From positions 945,690-1,009,689 of the forward strand of contig JADKGX010000002.1 in NCBI GenBank assembly GCA_016722065.1: a stretch of 64,000 nucleotides of DNA, read 5' to 3'. The notes below the pieces were generated by a model. That model worked only from the letters and a program-made list of their open reading frames with translations. It searched no databases and was not told the origin of the DNA. This document shows positions 1-8,286 of the stretch, piece by piece. Position 1 is the first letter of the stretch. Each line of letters starts with the position of its first letter. Source of the DNA: Planctomycetota bacterium (GTDB lineage Bacteria > Planctomycetota > UBA8742 > UBA2392). The position numbers and the translations under genes were made by a program.

Positions 1-806
1 CTTCACCACGCTGAATGCCAGCGGTCAGATCACCCTCCACGGTTGCAACCGGCACAGCGCCGTTGGTCATCGCCAGCACTGACTTGGTGACCAACTTGAA
101 CGCTGACCTGCTTGATGGTGAACATGGCTCGTTCTATCGCAATGCCGGCAACATCAATGCGGGCCTTCTGGGCACAACCTTTGGTGGCACGGGTGTGGAT
201 GGCTCTGCTGCGGCTAACGGCACCTTGCTTATTGGCAATGGCACCGGATACACGCTGACGACCCTGAGCGGCACGACCAATCAGGTCAGCGTCGCCAACG
301 CCGCTGGCTCAATCACGCTGTCTACTCCTCAGGACATTCACTCCGGCGCTAGCCCCACCTTCGCCGGTCTGACCTTGGGAACGGGCAACATTTCTTCAGT
401 GGCAGCCATCACGGGCAGCGGCAACTGGAGCACCAGCGGCAATATCAGCTCCACTGGCACGGGCACGATTACGTCTGCAGGTCTGTTGACAGCAAGCGCC
501 GGTCTGACTGTTTCAAGCGGCGCAGTCGTTTTGAGCACGGCAAGCATCGCCGCCTCCGGCACCGGTGTTGGTTCACAGGCTGTGAACCTATCGGTTGCCG
601 TCAACTTTGTTTCAGGCGCCAATCCAGGTTCTGCCCAGGTTCAGTTTGCGGCGACAGGAGTGGCTGGCCAGGTAGTTACGATCGCAAATACCTCTGGATC
701 CAATATCCTGATTGTCAACGCAACAGCGGCCGGCGTCACTAACATCAGCCCCAACAACACGCGAAAGTTCGTTTCCGACGGCTCGTTCTGGTATCCCACT
801 GAGTAA
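1..806 (+). CDS. C-terminal part of a repetitive fibre/adhesin-like protein (partial, frameshifted near base 33)
   Basis: The gene enters from the left edge. From base 51 the frame ending at 806 encodes a Thr/Gly/Ala/Ser-rich protein with motifs such as NADLLDG, GGTG and SGASPTFAGLTLG, typical of long beta-structured fibre or tail-fibre-like surface proteins. The first 32 bases continue the same protein in another frame (TTLNASGQIT). Removing one C from the CCC at 33-35 joins them into a smooth sequence, so the ATG at 15 is not the true start; a one-base insertion, real or a sequencing error, is the simplest reading. The protein ends without a membrane anchor. The next gene begins 50 bases later and is also an exported beta-rich protein. 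The family assignment is by composition and motif memory, so the exact role (adhesion, surface display, phage-derived fibre) is open. Confidence 0.6.
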
Positions 807-855
807 TGCGCGAGTTTGCTGTGAGACTGACCAGTGCATCGCTTGGAGGGCAAGT

Positions 856-2082
856 ATGAGCATGTTGAAAAACATCCGGTTGGGCCGATGGACGCTCGCG
901 CTGATGGCGCTGGCGGTTTGGGGCGTTGTGGTCAGTGGTTCAGGTTCGTCCACGAACTTTGAACTCGACCAGGAATCAACCCCAGCAGTCGCCCAGGACG
1001 CCTGGTCGCCTTCCTATCGCATGATCGGCACACTGCCGGGCAGCCCCGGTGGCGACATTGGCATTTCGGCCCAGTACCGCATGCACTTTGACGACCAGAC
1101 CCCAACCTCGTTTCTGCCCGACGACCTGATTCCGCCCGTCATCACGGGCGGGCCAACCGTCACCTACATCAGCAGCACGATCGCACTGGTGGAATGGACC
1201 ACCGACGAGCCCAGCAATGGCTTTGTCAACTTCGGCCTGACGCCTGCTTTCGGTACCACGGCCAGCCACGCCGGCTACGCCACGCTGCACCAGGTGCTGA
1301 TCACAACCGGCCTGGCGCCGGCCACGTTCTACTTTTATCAGGCGCAATCGACGGACCCCTACGCCAACGGGCCCACCAGCAGCGGCCTGTTGGATTTCAC
1401 CACCACGGCCACACCCGATACAGCCGCACCGGTGGTAACGCCCACCGTCACGATCCTGGGCACTACTTCTGCCCAGGTGGACTTTGCCATCGACGAGATG
1501 TCACAGACCACCCTGAACCACGGCCCCACCGCCAGCATGGGTTTTGTCGAAACGGACCCAATCTGGCGCATCACCCGCACCCGCACCTTCACCGGCCTGG
1601 CACCCGGCGCGGATTACTTCTATGCGCTGGATGCCACGGACCCTTCTGGCAACGCGTTGATCGGCACCGCCACGCCGATTTCTCTGCCCGCAGATGTCAC
1701 CATCACCACCACCACGCTGCCTAACGGCCGTGTCAAGGAGGCTTACCTGCAGACCATCGCCGCCAGCAACGGCTTTGGCACTCTCACCTTCACCGTATCG
1801 GGCGGCACACTGCCCGACGGCCTTGCCCTGGCCAGCGATGGCACCCTCAGCGGCACGCCAACGGCCAGCGGTCTGTACACTTTCACTATCCAGGCCGATG
1901 ACTCCGGCACGCCGGTCAGCACGGCAACACAGGCATTTCAGTTGTTCATCGACAAAGCCAAAAAGAAGAAGGACGAAGGCTGCTCGACGGGCGAAGGCAC
2001 AACCGGCTGGATGATGTTCGCGGGCTTGCTGGCGCTGCTGGCACTGGCCCTGCGCCGCATGCCGTTGCGCCGCGCGCACTAA
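856..2082 (+). CDS. Exported FN3/Ig-like surface protein with C-terminal Gly-Cys sorting tail
   Basis: The 408-residue product starts at the ATG at 856 behind GGAGGG (845-850), five bases upstream. A signal-anchor segment (about residues 8-28) is followed by two fibronectin-III-like modules (about 90-290; WTTDEPSNGFVNFG and a related second copy), then a putative-Ig (He_PIG-like) module with the typical GTLPDGLALASDGTLSGTP stretch. The tail is GCSTGEG, a hydrophobic helix and an Arg-rich end, the three-part architecture of bacterial C-terminal sorting signals (MYXO-CTERM/Synerg-CTERM-like). I infer export and removal or anchoring by a rhombosortase- or myxosortase-type protease. Two other proteins here (13466-19093 and 40652-42286) carry similar tails. 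In-frame codons upstream of 856 exist but overlap the previous gene and lack a signal sequence. Confidence 0.8.
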   Translation: MSMLKNIRLGRWTLALMALAVWGVVVSGSGSSTNFELDQESTPAVAQDAWSPSYRMIGTLPGSPGGDIGISAQYRMHFDDQTPTSFLPDDLIPPVITGGPTVTYISSTIALVEWTTDEPSNGFVNFGLTPAFGTTASHAGYATLHQVLITTGLAPATFYFYQAQSTDPYANGPTSSGLLDFTTTATPDTAAPVVTPTVTILGTTSAQVDFAIDEMSQTTLNHGPTASMGFVETDPIWRITRTRTFTGLAPGADYFYALDATDPSGNALIGTATPISLPADVTITTTTLPNGRVKEAYLQTIAASNGFGTLTFTVSGGTLPDGLALASDGTLSGTPTASGLYTFTIQADDSGTPVSTATQAFQLFIDKAKKKKDEGCSTGEGTTGWMMFAGLLALLALALRRMPLRRAH

Positions 2083-2108
2083 GCCGGGGTATTCTGCTTG
2101 CTCTACTT

Positions 2109-2138
2109 CGGGCCGCCATTGGGCGGCCCGGTTTGTTT
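2109..2138 (+). terminator. Rho-independent terminator
   Basis: CGGGCCGCC (2109-2117) and GGCGGCCCG (2122-2130) form a perfect nine-pair stem with a four-base loop, followed by GTTTGTTT. It lies 27 bases after the stop of the surface-protein gene. Confidence 0.85.
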
Positions 2139-2185
2139 GCCAGCCCGGGCCAACTTGGCAACCCTTGCTTCGCTGTGCCGCAAAC

Positions 2186-2191
2186 TAAGAT
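2186..2191 (+). promoter_or_regulatory. -10 element of a leaderless promoter for the Tam-like gene
   Basis: TAAGAT sits exactly six bases before the ATG at 2198, so transcription would start at or next to the A of the start codon. No Shine-Dalgarno sequence precedes this ATG. The same spacing recurs at several genes in the window. Confidence 0.5.
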
Positions 2192-2197
2192 GCGGCC

Positions 2198-2965
2198 ATG
2201 GCCGACTGGAACCCTGCACAGTACGAACGCTTCAAAGACGAACGCTCGCGCCCCTACTTCGACCTGCTGGACATGGTTCAACCCCGCCCGGGCTTGAACT
2301 GCCTGGACCTGGGTTGCGGAACGGGCGAACTCACGGCGCAACTTCACAGCCGCCTTGGCGCAAAGACCACCCTTGGCATCGACAGTTCACCGGCCATGCT
2401 TTCCAAGGCCGCAGCCCATGCCGCGCCCGGCCTTGCGTTTGCCCAGGGCGACATCGCGACGTTTGCGCCGCAAGGGGCCGTTGACCTTGTGTTCAGCAAC
2501 GCGGCACTGCACTGGCTGCCAGACCACACAAAACTGCTGGCGCGCATTGCCGCCTGGCTGGGGCCACAGGGGCAGTTGGCCGTGCAGGTGCCCGCCAATA
2601 ACGACCATGCCAGCCACCGCGTCGCGCACGAAGTAGCCGCGCGCCCGGAGTTTGCATCAGCTATGCAGGGCTACGTGCGCCAGTGGTCGGTGCTGGCACC
2701 AGAAGCTTACTCGACACTGCTGCACGGGTTGGGGTTTACCCGGCAGTTGGTGCGGCTTCAGGTTTACCTGCATGTGCTGGATTCCGCCAACGCCGTCGTG
2801 GAATGGGTCAAGGGCACGCTGTTGACGGATTACGAAAAGCGCCTGGGGCCGGCGTTGTTTGCAAGCTACCTGAAGCAATACCAGGCCGCGCTGCGCGCTG
2901 TGCTTGGCGACCAGCGCCCCTACCCCTATGCCTTCAAGCGCGTGTTGTTCTGGGCCATGCGCTAG
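2198..2965 (+). CDS. tam: Trans-aconitate 2-methyltransferase-like SAM methyltransferase
   Basis: The 255-residue product matches the Tam family end to end: an N-terminal DWNPAQYERFKDERSRPYFD block, the SAM-binding motif I LDLGCGTGELT (residues about 32-42), IDSSPAMLSKA, the acidic DIATF loop, NAALHWLPDH and LAVQVPANNDHASH. Tam methylates trans-aconitate with S-adenosylmethionine, detoxifying a spontaneous by-product of the citric acid cycle that inhibits aconitase; the protein is cytosolic. The gene stands alone between a terminator and a convergent gene. Its stop codon overlaps the stop of the opposite-strand gene in a shared CTAG. It seems to be read from a leaderless transcript. Substrate specificity is inferred from the family; a related small-acid methyltransferase is possible. 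Confidence 0.85.
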   Translation: MADWNPAQYERFKDERSRPYFDLLDMVQPRPGLNCLDLGCGTGELTAQLHSRLGAKTTLGIDSSPAMLSKAAAHAAPGLAFAQGDIATFAPQGAVDLVFSNAALHWLPDHTKLLARIAAWLGPQGQLAVQVPANNDHASHRVAHEVAARPEFASAMQGYVRQWSVLAPEAYSTLLHGLGFTRQLVRLQVYLHVLDSANAVVEWVKGTLLTDYEKRLGPALFASYLKQYQAALRAVLGDQRPYPYAFKRVLFWAMR

Positions 2966-4227
2966 CGATAGCCGGGCCGACGCCGCCGCTGCGATGGCAG
3001 CCGGGCCCCGCCCGGTGGCGCGGCCTGCATGGCAGGCGGCGCGGGCATGGGCGCGGGCATGGGAGCGGGCGCAGTTGCCGACAAGTTGGCCTCCAGCAGC
3101 GCCATTACCTGCTGCCCAATGGCGCTGAAACTGCCATCGTTGTCCTTGAGGGTATAGGAGCTGCACTTCAACAAGCCCGCCGCCAGCCTGGCGTTTATGG
3201 CAACGTATGGCATCAGGTGCCCCAACTGGGCCGCAATGTCATACACCTGGGCCGGCCCCGACAACCACTGTTGAATCGCCGGCTGCGCGGCTTCGCCCAG
3301 CAATTTGCCCGCAGCAACTGAAGCGCGCCGCAACCGGTCCGGCGCAAGCTGTGGCTCGCAGCTTGCCACCAGCGCCAGCAGTTCAATGCCTGCCTGCTTG
3401 GGCGTCATTTCGTGCACTTGTTCGGGTGCGGCCTCCGCCTGCGCAGCCTCTACAGGTTCGGCCTGTGCATTTTCGGCCGCTACGGGCGCATGCAGTAACA
3501 CCGTATCGGCCATGGGCAGCGGCTGCGGCGCCTGGGGCATTGGCGCCGGCCTGGCGGGTGCATTCATTGGTCTTGGGCCCCGCGAAGGCGGCGCAGCCAA
3601 CCCACGTGCGGCAGGCCGGCCACCCTGCATGGGCGTGGCAAATCCGGCCGCGCGTTTGGCCCGGTAGCCCTTGTAATCAATGATTCCCACCACGATTAAG
3701 CCCACATGCATGAGCAATCCAAGCAGTATCCAGATTAGACCCCTGCTGCCCTGAGCGCCCTCGGGGCTCATTACGGCAAGTATCATGCTGACCAGTTGCA
3801 ACGCGGCGTTCAGGCCGCTGTAAATCATGCCCATCCACCAGCCGGCAACCTTGCCCAGAATGCAAAGGATGCCGCTGACCACGACATAGCCCAGCACCAT
3901 AAGGCAGACCACCAGCACAAGCACAGCCACGCCGGCAATCGCATTGCCCACGCCGCTGCCCGCACCCTTGGCCGCCCCGCCAACCATGACAAACAGAAAC
4001 AGCAGCACGCCACAGACCAGAAGCAGCAGCAGCCCGTTCAGAATCAGGTAGGGCAGCCCGAACATCAGAAACTTGTGGCGCGGCCCGCCGCGCCCAGGAC
4101 CCACAGGCGCCTGGCCATAGGGACGCGCCGCCGCTGGTGGGCGGCCTGCGGGGGCGCCAGCCGGCCTTTGCGCAAGGGGCGCGCGATTGGACCTGGCAGG
4201 ACTGGGCAGACGACCTTTGGGCTGCAT
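2962..4227 (-). CDS. Multi-pass membrane protein with Pro/Ala-rich linker and helical C-terminal domain
   Basis: The 421-residue product starts at the ATG at 4227, preceded on the minus strand by AAAGGAAG. Order of parts: a basic Pro/Ala/Arg-rich cytosolic N-terminus (1-45); about four hydrophobic segments within 48-185; a Pro/Ala/Arg-rich linker (about 190-245); an acidic Ala/Glu/Gln stretch; then a soluble helical domain (about 275-385) containing MTPKQAGIELLALVASCEP; and a Met/Pro/Ala-rich end. I do not recognise the family. The linker and soluble domain facing one side suggest a scaffold or sensor role, but nothing catalytic is visible. It is convergent with the Tam-like gene, sharing CTAG as both stop codons, and divergent from the acyl-CoA synthetase gene. 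Confidence 0.7.
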   Translation of the reverse strand: MQPKGRLPSPARSNRAPLAQRPAGAPAGRPPAAARPYGQAPVGPGRGGPRHKFLMFGLPYLILNGLLLLLVCGVLLFLFVMVGGAAKGAGSGVGNAIAGVAVLVLVVCLMVLGYVVVSGILCILGKVAGWWMGMIYSGLNAALQLVSMILAVMSPEGAQGSRGLIWILLGLLMHVGLIVVGIIDYKGYRAKRAAGFATPMQGGRPAARGLAAPPSRGPRPMNAPARPAPMPQAPQPLPMADTVLLHAPVAAENAQAEPVEAAQAEAAPEQVHEMTPKQAGIELLALVASCEPQLAPDRLRRASVAAGKLLGEAAQPAIQQWLSGPAQVYDIAAQLGHLMPYVAINARLAAGLLKCSSYTLKDNDGSFSAIGQQVMALLEANLSATAPAPMPAPMPAPPAMQAAPPGGARLPSQRRRRPGYR

Positions 4228-4357
4228 GAATGGCTTCCTTTGCGGGCGCTCCAGTGTACTAGATATGGCACGATCAACCATTGCGACGGGCATTTTGGCG
4301 CACACGGACAGGTTCCCTTCATGGGTGTCGCTGGCACAATGCAGGCCGGGGGTAATC

Positions 4358-6472
4358 ATGACCGGATATGCCTGGCAGCCAACGGAATCGTTGATCGACA
4401 AGGCCAACATCAGCAGGCTGATGCGCAAACTGGGGCATGAGTTGTCGGGCAACCCCCAACAGGCGCTGGTGGAGGCGCGCAAGTTCGTGCGCCGCACGCA
4501 GGAAGACCCGGCCTGGTTCTGGGACGAAGCGCTGAAGGACCTTGGCTTTGCCTGGTACAAGCCCTACAGCAAGACGCTGGACACAAGCCAGGGCAATGCC
4601 TGGGCCGATTGGTTTGTGGGCGGCCAGACCAACATTGCGTTGAATTGCATCGACAAATGGGTTCGTCAGCGGCCCTTCAGTGGCGACACAGCGCGGATCT
4701 CGCCAGAACTTGCAGCGACAGACCCGGACCCGCTGCACGCCGCACGCACAGCATTGATCGCGGAAACCGAAGACGGCAGCGTGCGCCGCTTTACGTTTGG
4801 CGATGTGGCAGTCAGCGTCAATCGCGTTGCCAACGCGCTGAAGCAGCTTGGCGTCAAGCGCGGCGACACGGTTGCCTGTTACATGCCGATGGTGGCCGAG
4901 GTGGTGTTTGCCATGCTGGCCACACAGAAAATCGGCGCGATTTTCATACCGATTTTCAGCGGCTATGCCCCGCCTGCGGTTCGCGAACGGCTGCAAGACG
5001 CGCAGGCCAAAGTGCTGTTCACGGCCGATGGCAGCATGCGCCGGGGCCAGCCCTTCAGCATCAAGGAAGGCGCCGATACAGCCGTTGCGGGGCTGGAATG
5101 CGTCAGGCACATGATTGTTTTAGGACGGCTGACGCGTCCCGAGTTCCGCGTCCCGAGTTCCGAGTCCACAGCAACGCCGCCAAGCGCGGAACACGGAACA
5201 CGGAGCACGGAACTCAAAACGCCCATGCAATCGCCCCGCGACCATTGGTGGCATGAGATTGTCGACAACCAGCCGCCGGAGTGCGCCACCGAATCCATGC
5301 CCGCGCTGGCACCGGCGCTGATGATCTACACCAGCGGCACCACCGGCAAACCCAAGGGCACCGTGCACACCCACGCGGGCTGCCTGGCCCAGATGGGCAA
5401 AGAGCTTGGCTATAACTTTGATGTCAAGCAGGGCGATGTGTTCTGGTGGTTCAGCGATATCGGCTGGATGATGGGCCCCTGGGAGATCATCGGCTGCTTC
5501 TTTCACGGCGTTTGTCTTGTCGTGTTTGAGGGCGCACCGAACTTTCCCAACCCCGACCGCGTATGGGATATGGTCGAGCGCCACGAGGTCACGCACCTGG
5601 GAATCTCCCCCACCGCCGTGCGCATGCTGATGCGCGCCGGCAACGAGTGGCCCGATCAACACGCCATGCCAAGCCTGCGCATGCTGGGCAGCACCGGCGA
5701 GCCCTGGGACCCCGAAAGCTACAAGTGGTTCTTCAGCCACGTTGGCAAAGAGAACCTGCCGATCATCAACATCAGCGGCGGCACGGATATTGTTGGCTGT
5801 TTCATGGCGCCCTTGCCGATCATGCCGCTCAAACCCTGTTCGCTGCAAAGCGCCGGGCTGGGCATGGACATCGATGTGTTCAACGAACAGGGCCAGCCGG
5901 TCGTCGATGAAGTGGGCTACCTGGTCTGCAAACAGCCCGCGCCAAGCATGACCCGCGGCCTGTGGAAGAACCGCGAAAAGTACCTCGAAACCTACTGGAG
6001 CAAATTCCCCGAAGTCTGGAACCACGGCGATTGGGCCAAGGTGGACAAAGACGGTGACTGGTTTTTGTTCGGCCGCGCCGACGACACACTGAAAATCGCC
6101 GGCCGCCGCGTTGGCCCGGGCGAAATCGAGGCTGCATTGATCGACCACCCCGCCGTCAGCGAGGCCGCTGCGATCGGCGTGCCCGACGACCTCAAGGGCA
6201 CCGATGTGATGTGTTTTGTGGTGCTGCACAAGAACCGCGGCTTTGCCGAATCGGAAGAGCTGCGCAAACAGCTGATCCAGCAGGTGGTCAACGCGCTGGG
6301 CAAGGTGGACCGCCCCAAGAACGTACTGTTCGTAGACGACCTGCCCAAAACCAGAAGCGCCAAAATCCTGCGCCGGCTGATCCAGAAGAAGTACCTGGGC
6401 GACCAGGACATGGGCGACCTGAGCAGCGTAGCCAACCCCGAGGCGCTGCAAGGGCTCTCGCGCGCCAGGTAA
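4358..6472 (+). CDS. AMP-forming acetyl-CoA synthetase-like ligase with an in-frame insertion
   Basis: The 704-residue product has the ANL-superfamily layout: an N-terminal acetyl-CoA-synthetase-like cap (WFWDEALKDLGF, about 50-60), the ATP-binding loop YTSGTTGKPKG (about 325-335), GSTGEPWD, the hinge region GRADDTLKIAGRRVGPGEIE (about 570-590) and a C-terminal KTRSAKILRRLIQ whose last-domain lysine is the catalytic and usually acetyl-regulated residue. It should activate a short carboxylic acid to acyl-AMP and then acyl-CoA. Residues about 262-286, just before the P-loop region, are encoded by an imperfect DNA palindrome and are absent from typical family members. The start at 4358 is chosen because the family N-terminus begins there; its ribosome site is weak. 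The acyl substrate cannot be told from sequence alone. Confidence 0.85.
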   Translation: MTGYAWQPTESLIDKANISRLMRKLGHELSGNPQQALVEARKFVRRTQEDPAWFWDEALKDLGFAWYKPYSKTLDTSQGNAWADWFVGGQTNIALNCIDKWVRQRPFSGDTARISPELAATDPDPLHAARTALIAETEDGSVRRFTFGDVAVSVNRVANALKQLGVKRGDTVACYMPMVAEVVFAMLATQKIGAIFIPIFSGYAPPAVRERLQDAQAKVLFTADGSMRRGQPFSIKEGADTAVAGLECVRHMIVLGRLTRPEFRVPSSESTATPPSAEHGTRSTELKTPMQSPRDHWWHEIVDNQPPECATESMPALAPALMIYTSGTTGKPKGTVHTHAGCLAQMGKELGYNFDVKQGDVFWWFSDIGWMMGPWEIIGCFFHGVCLVVFEGAPNFPNPDRVWDMVERHEVTHLGISPTAVRMLMRAGNEWPDQHAMPSLRMLGSTGEPWDPESYKWFFSHVGKENLPIINISGGTDIVGCFMAPLPIMPLKPCSLQSAGLGMDIDVFNEQGQPVVDEVGYLVCKQPAPSMTRGLWKNREKYLETYWSKFPEVWNHGDWAKVDKDGDWFLFGRADDTLKIAGRRVGPGEIEAALIDHPAVSEAAAIGVPDDLKGTDVMCFVVLHKNRGFAESEELRKQLIQQVVNALGKVDRPKNVLFVDDLPKTRSAKILRRLIQKKYLGDQDMGDLSSVANPEALQGLSRAR
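5141..5215 (+). repeat. Imperfect palindromic element inserted in frame within the acyl-CoA synthetase gene
   Basis: The left arm GAGTTCCGCGTCCCGAGTTC and its continuation (5141-5167) and the right arm ending CGGAGCACGGAACTC (about 5187-5215) are near-complementary, built from repeated GTTCCG / CGGAAC units. They would fold into a long hairpin centred near 5178. A related element lies at 54491-54591. It keeps the reading frame and encodes a polar Arg/Glu/Ser/Thr-rich loop. Confidence 0.65.
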
Positions 6473-6498
6473 CGGCTTTCAATGTCAAGGTAGCATTG

Positions 6499-6518
6499 TA
6501 GCAGAAGCGCTTCTGCTA
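6499..6518. promoter_or_regulatory. 20-base perfect palindrome
   Basis: TAGCAGAAGCGCTTCTGCTA is fully self-complementary. It lies 26 bases after the synthetase stop and just before a possible -10 (TATCCT, 6517-6522, overlapping its end). It has no T-tract. It may be an operator for the next gene or a terminator hairpin. Confidence 0.5.
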
Positions 6519-6554
6519 TCCTAAAATATGCCCCGCAGCAACGGGGGGTCAGAC

Positions 6555-7022
6555 ATGGGCACAAGCATACTTGGCATAGATCAGTACACGCCCGAGACGC
6601 TGGCGGATGCGGTGCGGCAAGGCGGAAAGTTTGTCCAGTATGACTGGGCAATCTCGGTTCTCGTCATGTCCTTTCGCAACCCCACCAACATCTATTTCAT
6701 CGCCCCGGGCCGCAGCAGCGTCACTCTAGGCCTGGTCTATTCGCTGATGTCAGCCACGCTGGGCTGGTGGGGTTTTCCCTTTGGCATCGTTTTCACCATC
6801 CAGGCCCTGGCCACCAACTTCGGCGGTGGCCGCAACCTGACCAACGAGTGTTGGGAAGCGCTCGGCCTTGGACACGTCCAATACGCCAATGCCGACGCGC
6901 CACCACGCGAAGCGCCGGTGCCGCGCATGCCAGACACCAGGGCGCGACCAATGCCGGCACACAAGCCCGTCACCAAAGCAGCGCCCAGCCGCAAAACCTA
7001 CCACGTGGACCGCATGGAGTGA
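6555..7022 (+). CDS. Conserved hypothetical membrane-associated protein
   Basis: The 155-residue product contains a GIDQYTPETLADAVRQGGKFV N-terminal block, a strand-rich segment (WAISVLVMSFRNPTNIYFI), a hydrophobic stretch with GLVYSLMSATLGWWGFPFGI (about 65-85) and a Pro/Arg-rich tail that is probably disordered. I recall similar hypothetical proteins with the YTPETL...GWWGFP pattern in several phyla but no known function. The ATG at 6555 follows GGGGGG; an in-frame ATG at 6528, five bases after a TATCCT box, is an alternative leaderless start adding nine residues. It stands between the synthetase and a small conserved gene in the same direction. Confidence 0.65.
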   Translation: MGTSILGIDQYTPETLADAVRQGGKFVQYDWAISVLVMSFRNPTNIYFIAPGRSSVTLGLVYSLMSATLGWWGFPFGIVFTIQALATNFGGGRNLTNECWEALGLGHVQYANADAPPREAPVPRMPDTRARPMPAHKPVTKAAPSRKTYHVDRME

Positions 7023-7107
7023 TTACACCAGGCTGGTTTTGCGCGCTGGCGGATTGCAAGCCTGCCCTTTGTCGCAACGGGCGTTACACTGCACGCAGGA
7101 GAGCCCG

Positions 7108-7293
7108 ATGAAAAACGTCGAAATGAAAGTCGAAGGCGACAAGCTGGTGATCACCGTGAACTTGAGCAAGGAGTTCGGCCCGAGTTCCAGCGGCAAAACA
7201 ATCATCGTCGCCAGCACTGAAGGCAACCAGACCATCGAAGGCTACAAGGCCGAGAACTACAAAATCGGCCTGAACATCTATCGCAAGCCGTGA
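7108..7293 (+). CDS. Small conserved protein (61 residues) of unknown function
   Basis: The product begins MKNVEMKVEGDKLVITVNLS and continues KEFGPSSSGKTIIVASTEGN, a widespread short conserved protein family that I recognise by sequence but for which no function is established. It is a predicted cytosolic beta-rich single domain. The ATG at 7108 has AGGAGAG (7097-7103) at good spacing; longer in-frame starts upstream run into non-conserved sequence. TACACT at 7085-7090 is a plausible -10. A short GGCCC/GGGCC hairpin (7295-7308) follows the stop and separates it from the convergent MCE gene. Confidence 0.8.
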   Translation: MKNVEMKVEGDKLVITVNLSKEFGPSSSGKTIIVASTEGNQTIEGYKAENYKIGLNIYRKP

Positions 7294-7314
7294 TGGCCCA
7301 AACGGGCCTTGGGG

Positions 7315-8286
7315 CTATCTCAACTTCAACGACGCGCGATCGATCAGCGACCCGGCGCCGTTGAGTGGCACCCATCGTGCACCGTAACGTTCGCCTACCG
7401 TGGGCAACGCAAAGCCCGCCAGGTTCAGGCCGTCGACCAGCGCTACGTTGCCAGCTTCCAGGCGTGCGCGAAACTCCAGCGTTCCTTTGGCCTGCGCGGC
7501 AGCCCAACTGGTGCCCGCAAAATCAACCAGCACCAGCCCCTGGCCGTCGGCCAGTGCCATGGGCCACAGCTTTGCCATCGGGCCCTGCCAGACACTTCCC
7601 TGTACCGAAAGCACACACAGGGGGCCGTCAACCTCCAGCAGTGTGGCTGTGCAGTTTTCACCACCGGACAGTTCCACCCGAGCGCGCTCACTGACTGTTT
7701 CGCCGTCGCGCTGAAGCAGCCACGACGGCGCCAGCACCAGCAACGTTGGGCCTTCTTTGCCCACTACGGCTGCGGCGCAATGCCGGGCCAGGTCGCGCAC
7801 CGTGTCTTGCCCTTCGCGCACGGTAATCACCACGCGCACGTCGCACAGCCAGGCCGGGGTGGCAGAAAGCTTGCGCGGAAGCGGAGGCGGCAGCATGGAT
7901 TCAGGCAGCTCGGGCCGATCCGCCGTGCCGGCAAAGCGCCGCCCGGACTGCGCAGCGGGCCCGGAATTCGGCGGGGTGTCAAAGCACAGAAACGACCCAC
8001 CCAGGTTCTTCTGGCGCCAGAAGCGGCTGCCATCGTGCACGAACTCGGCAAACTCGGCGGCAACGCGGGCCGTTACTTCATTGTCGCGAACGGCTTCCAC
8101 GCGGCCAACTACTTTGTCGCCAAACAGCACGCCGTCGTCGGGGGCCAGCCCGGCGGGCTGCGCAAAGGCAACCACCACCTGCAGCCCGCTGCCATCGCTG
8201 GCCCGCAGCACATACACGCCGGCTATGACGCTGGCCGCCAAGGCGGCCAGCAGGGCAAGACCAGTAACGATGCGCAGCGCTTTCAC
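7315..8286 (-). CDS. MCE (MlaD-like) domain protein
   Basis: The 323-residue product has one N-terminal membrane segment (about 5-26) and then a segment typical of MCE domains (about 34-110): VVVAFAQPAGLAPDDGVLFG followed by VVGRVEAV. MCE proteins form periplasmic rings that move lipids between membranes together with an ATPase and a permease; none of those partners is adjacent here, so the substrate is unknown. The rest (about 130-320) is beta-rich and not recognised. The start is GTG at 8286, whose G is the last base of the upstream gene's TAG stop (TAGTG), so the two are probably translated in a coupled way from one transcript. Confidence 0.65.
   Translation of the reverse strand: MKALRIVTGLALLAALAASVIAGVYVLRASDGSGLQVVVAFAQPAGLAPDDGVLFGDKVVGRVEAVRDNEVTARVAAEFAEFVHDGSRFWRQKNLGGSFLCFDTPPNSGPAAQSGRRFAGTADRPELPESMLPPPLPRKLSATPAWLCDVRVVITVREGQDTVRDLARHCAAAVVGKEGPTLLVLAPSWLLQRDGETVSERARVELSGGENCTATLLEVDGPLCVLSVQGSVWQGPMAKLWPMALADGQGLVLVDFAGTSWAAAQAKGTLEFRARLEAGNVALVDGLNLAGFALPTVGERYGARWVPLNGAGSLIDRASLKLR

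Noticed and set aside
5120..6451. 443-codon minus-strand open frame opposite the acyl-CoA synthetase
   Set aside because: No ribosome site, no recognisable motif, and full overlap with a strongly conserved enzyme.
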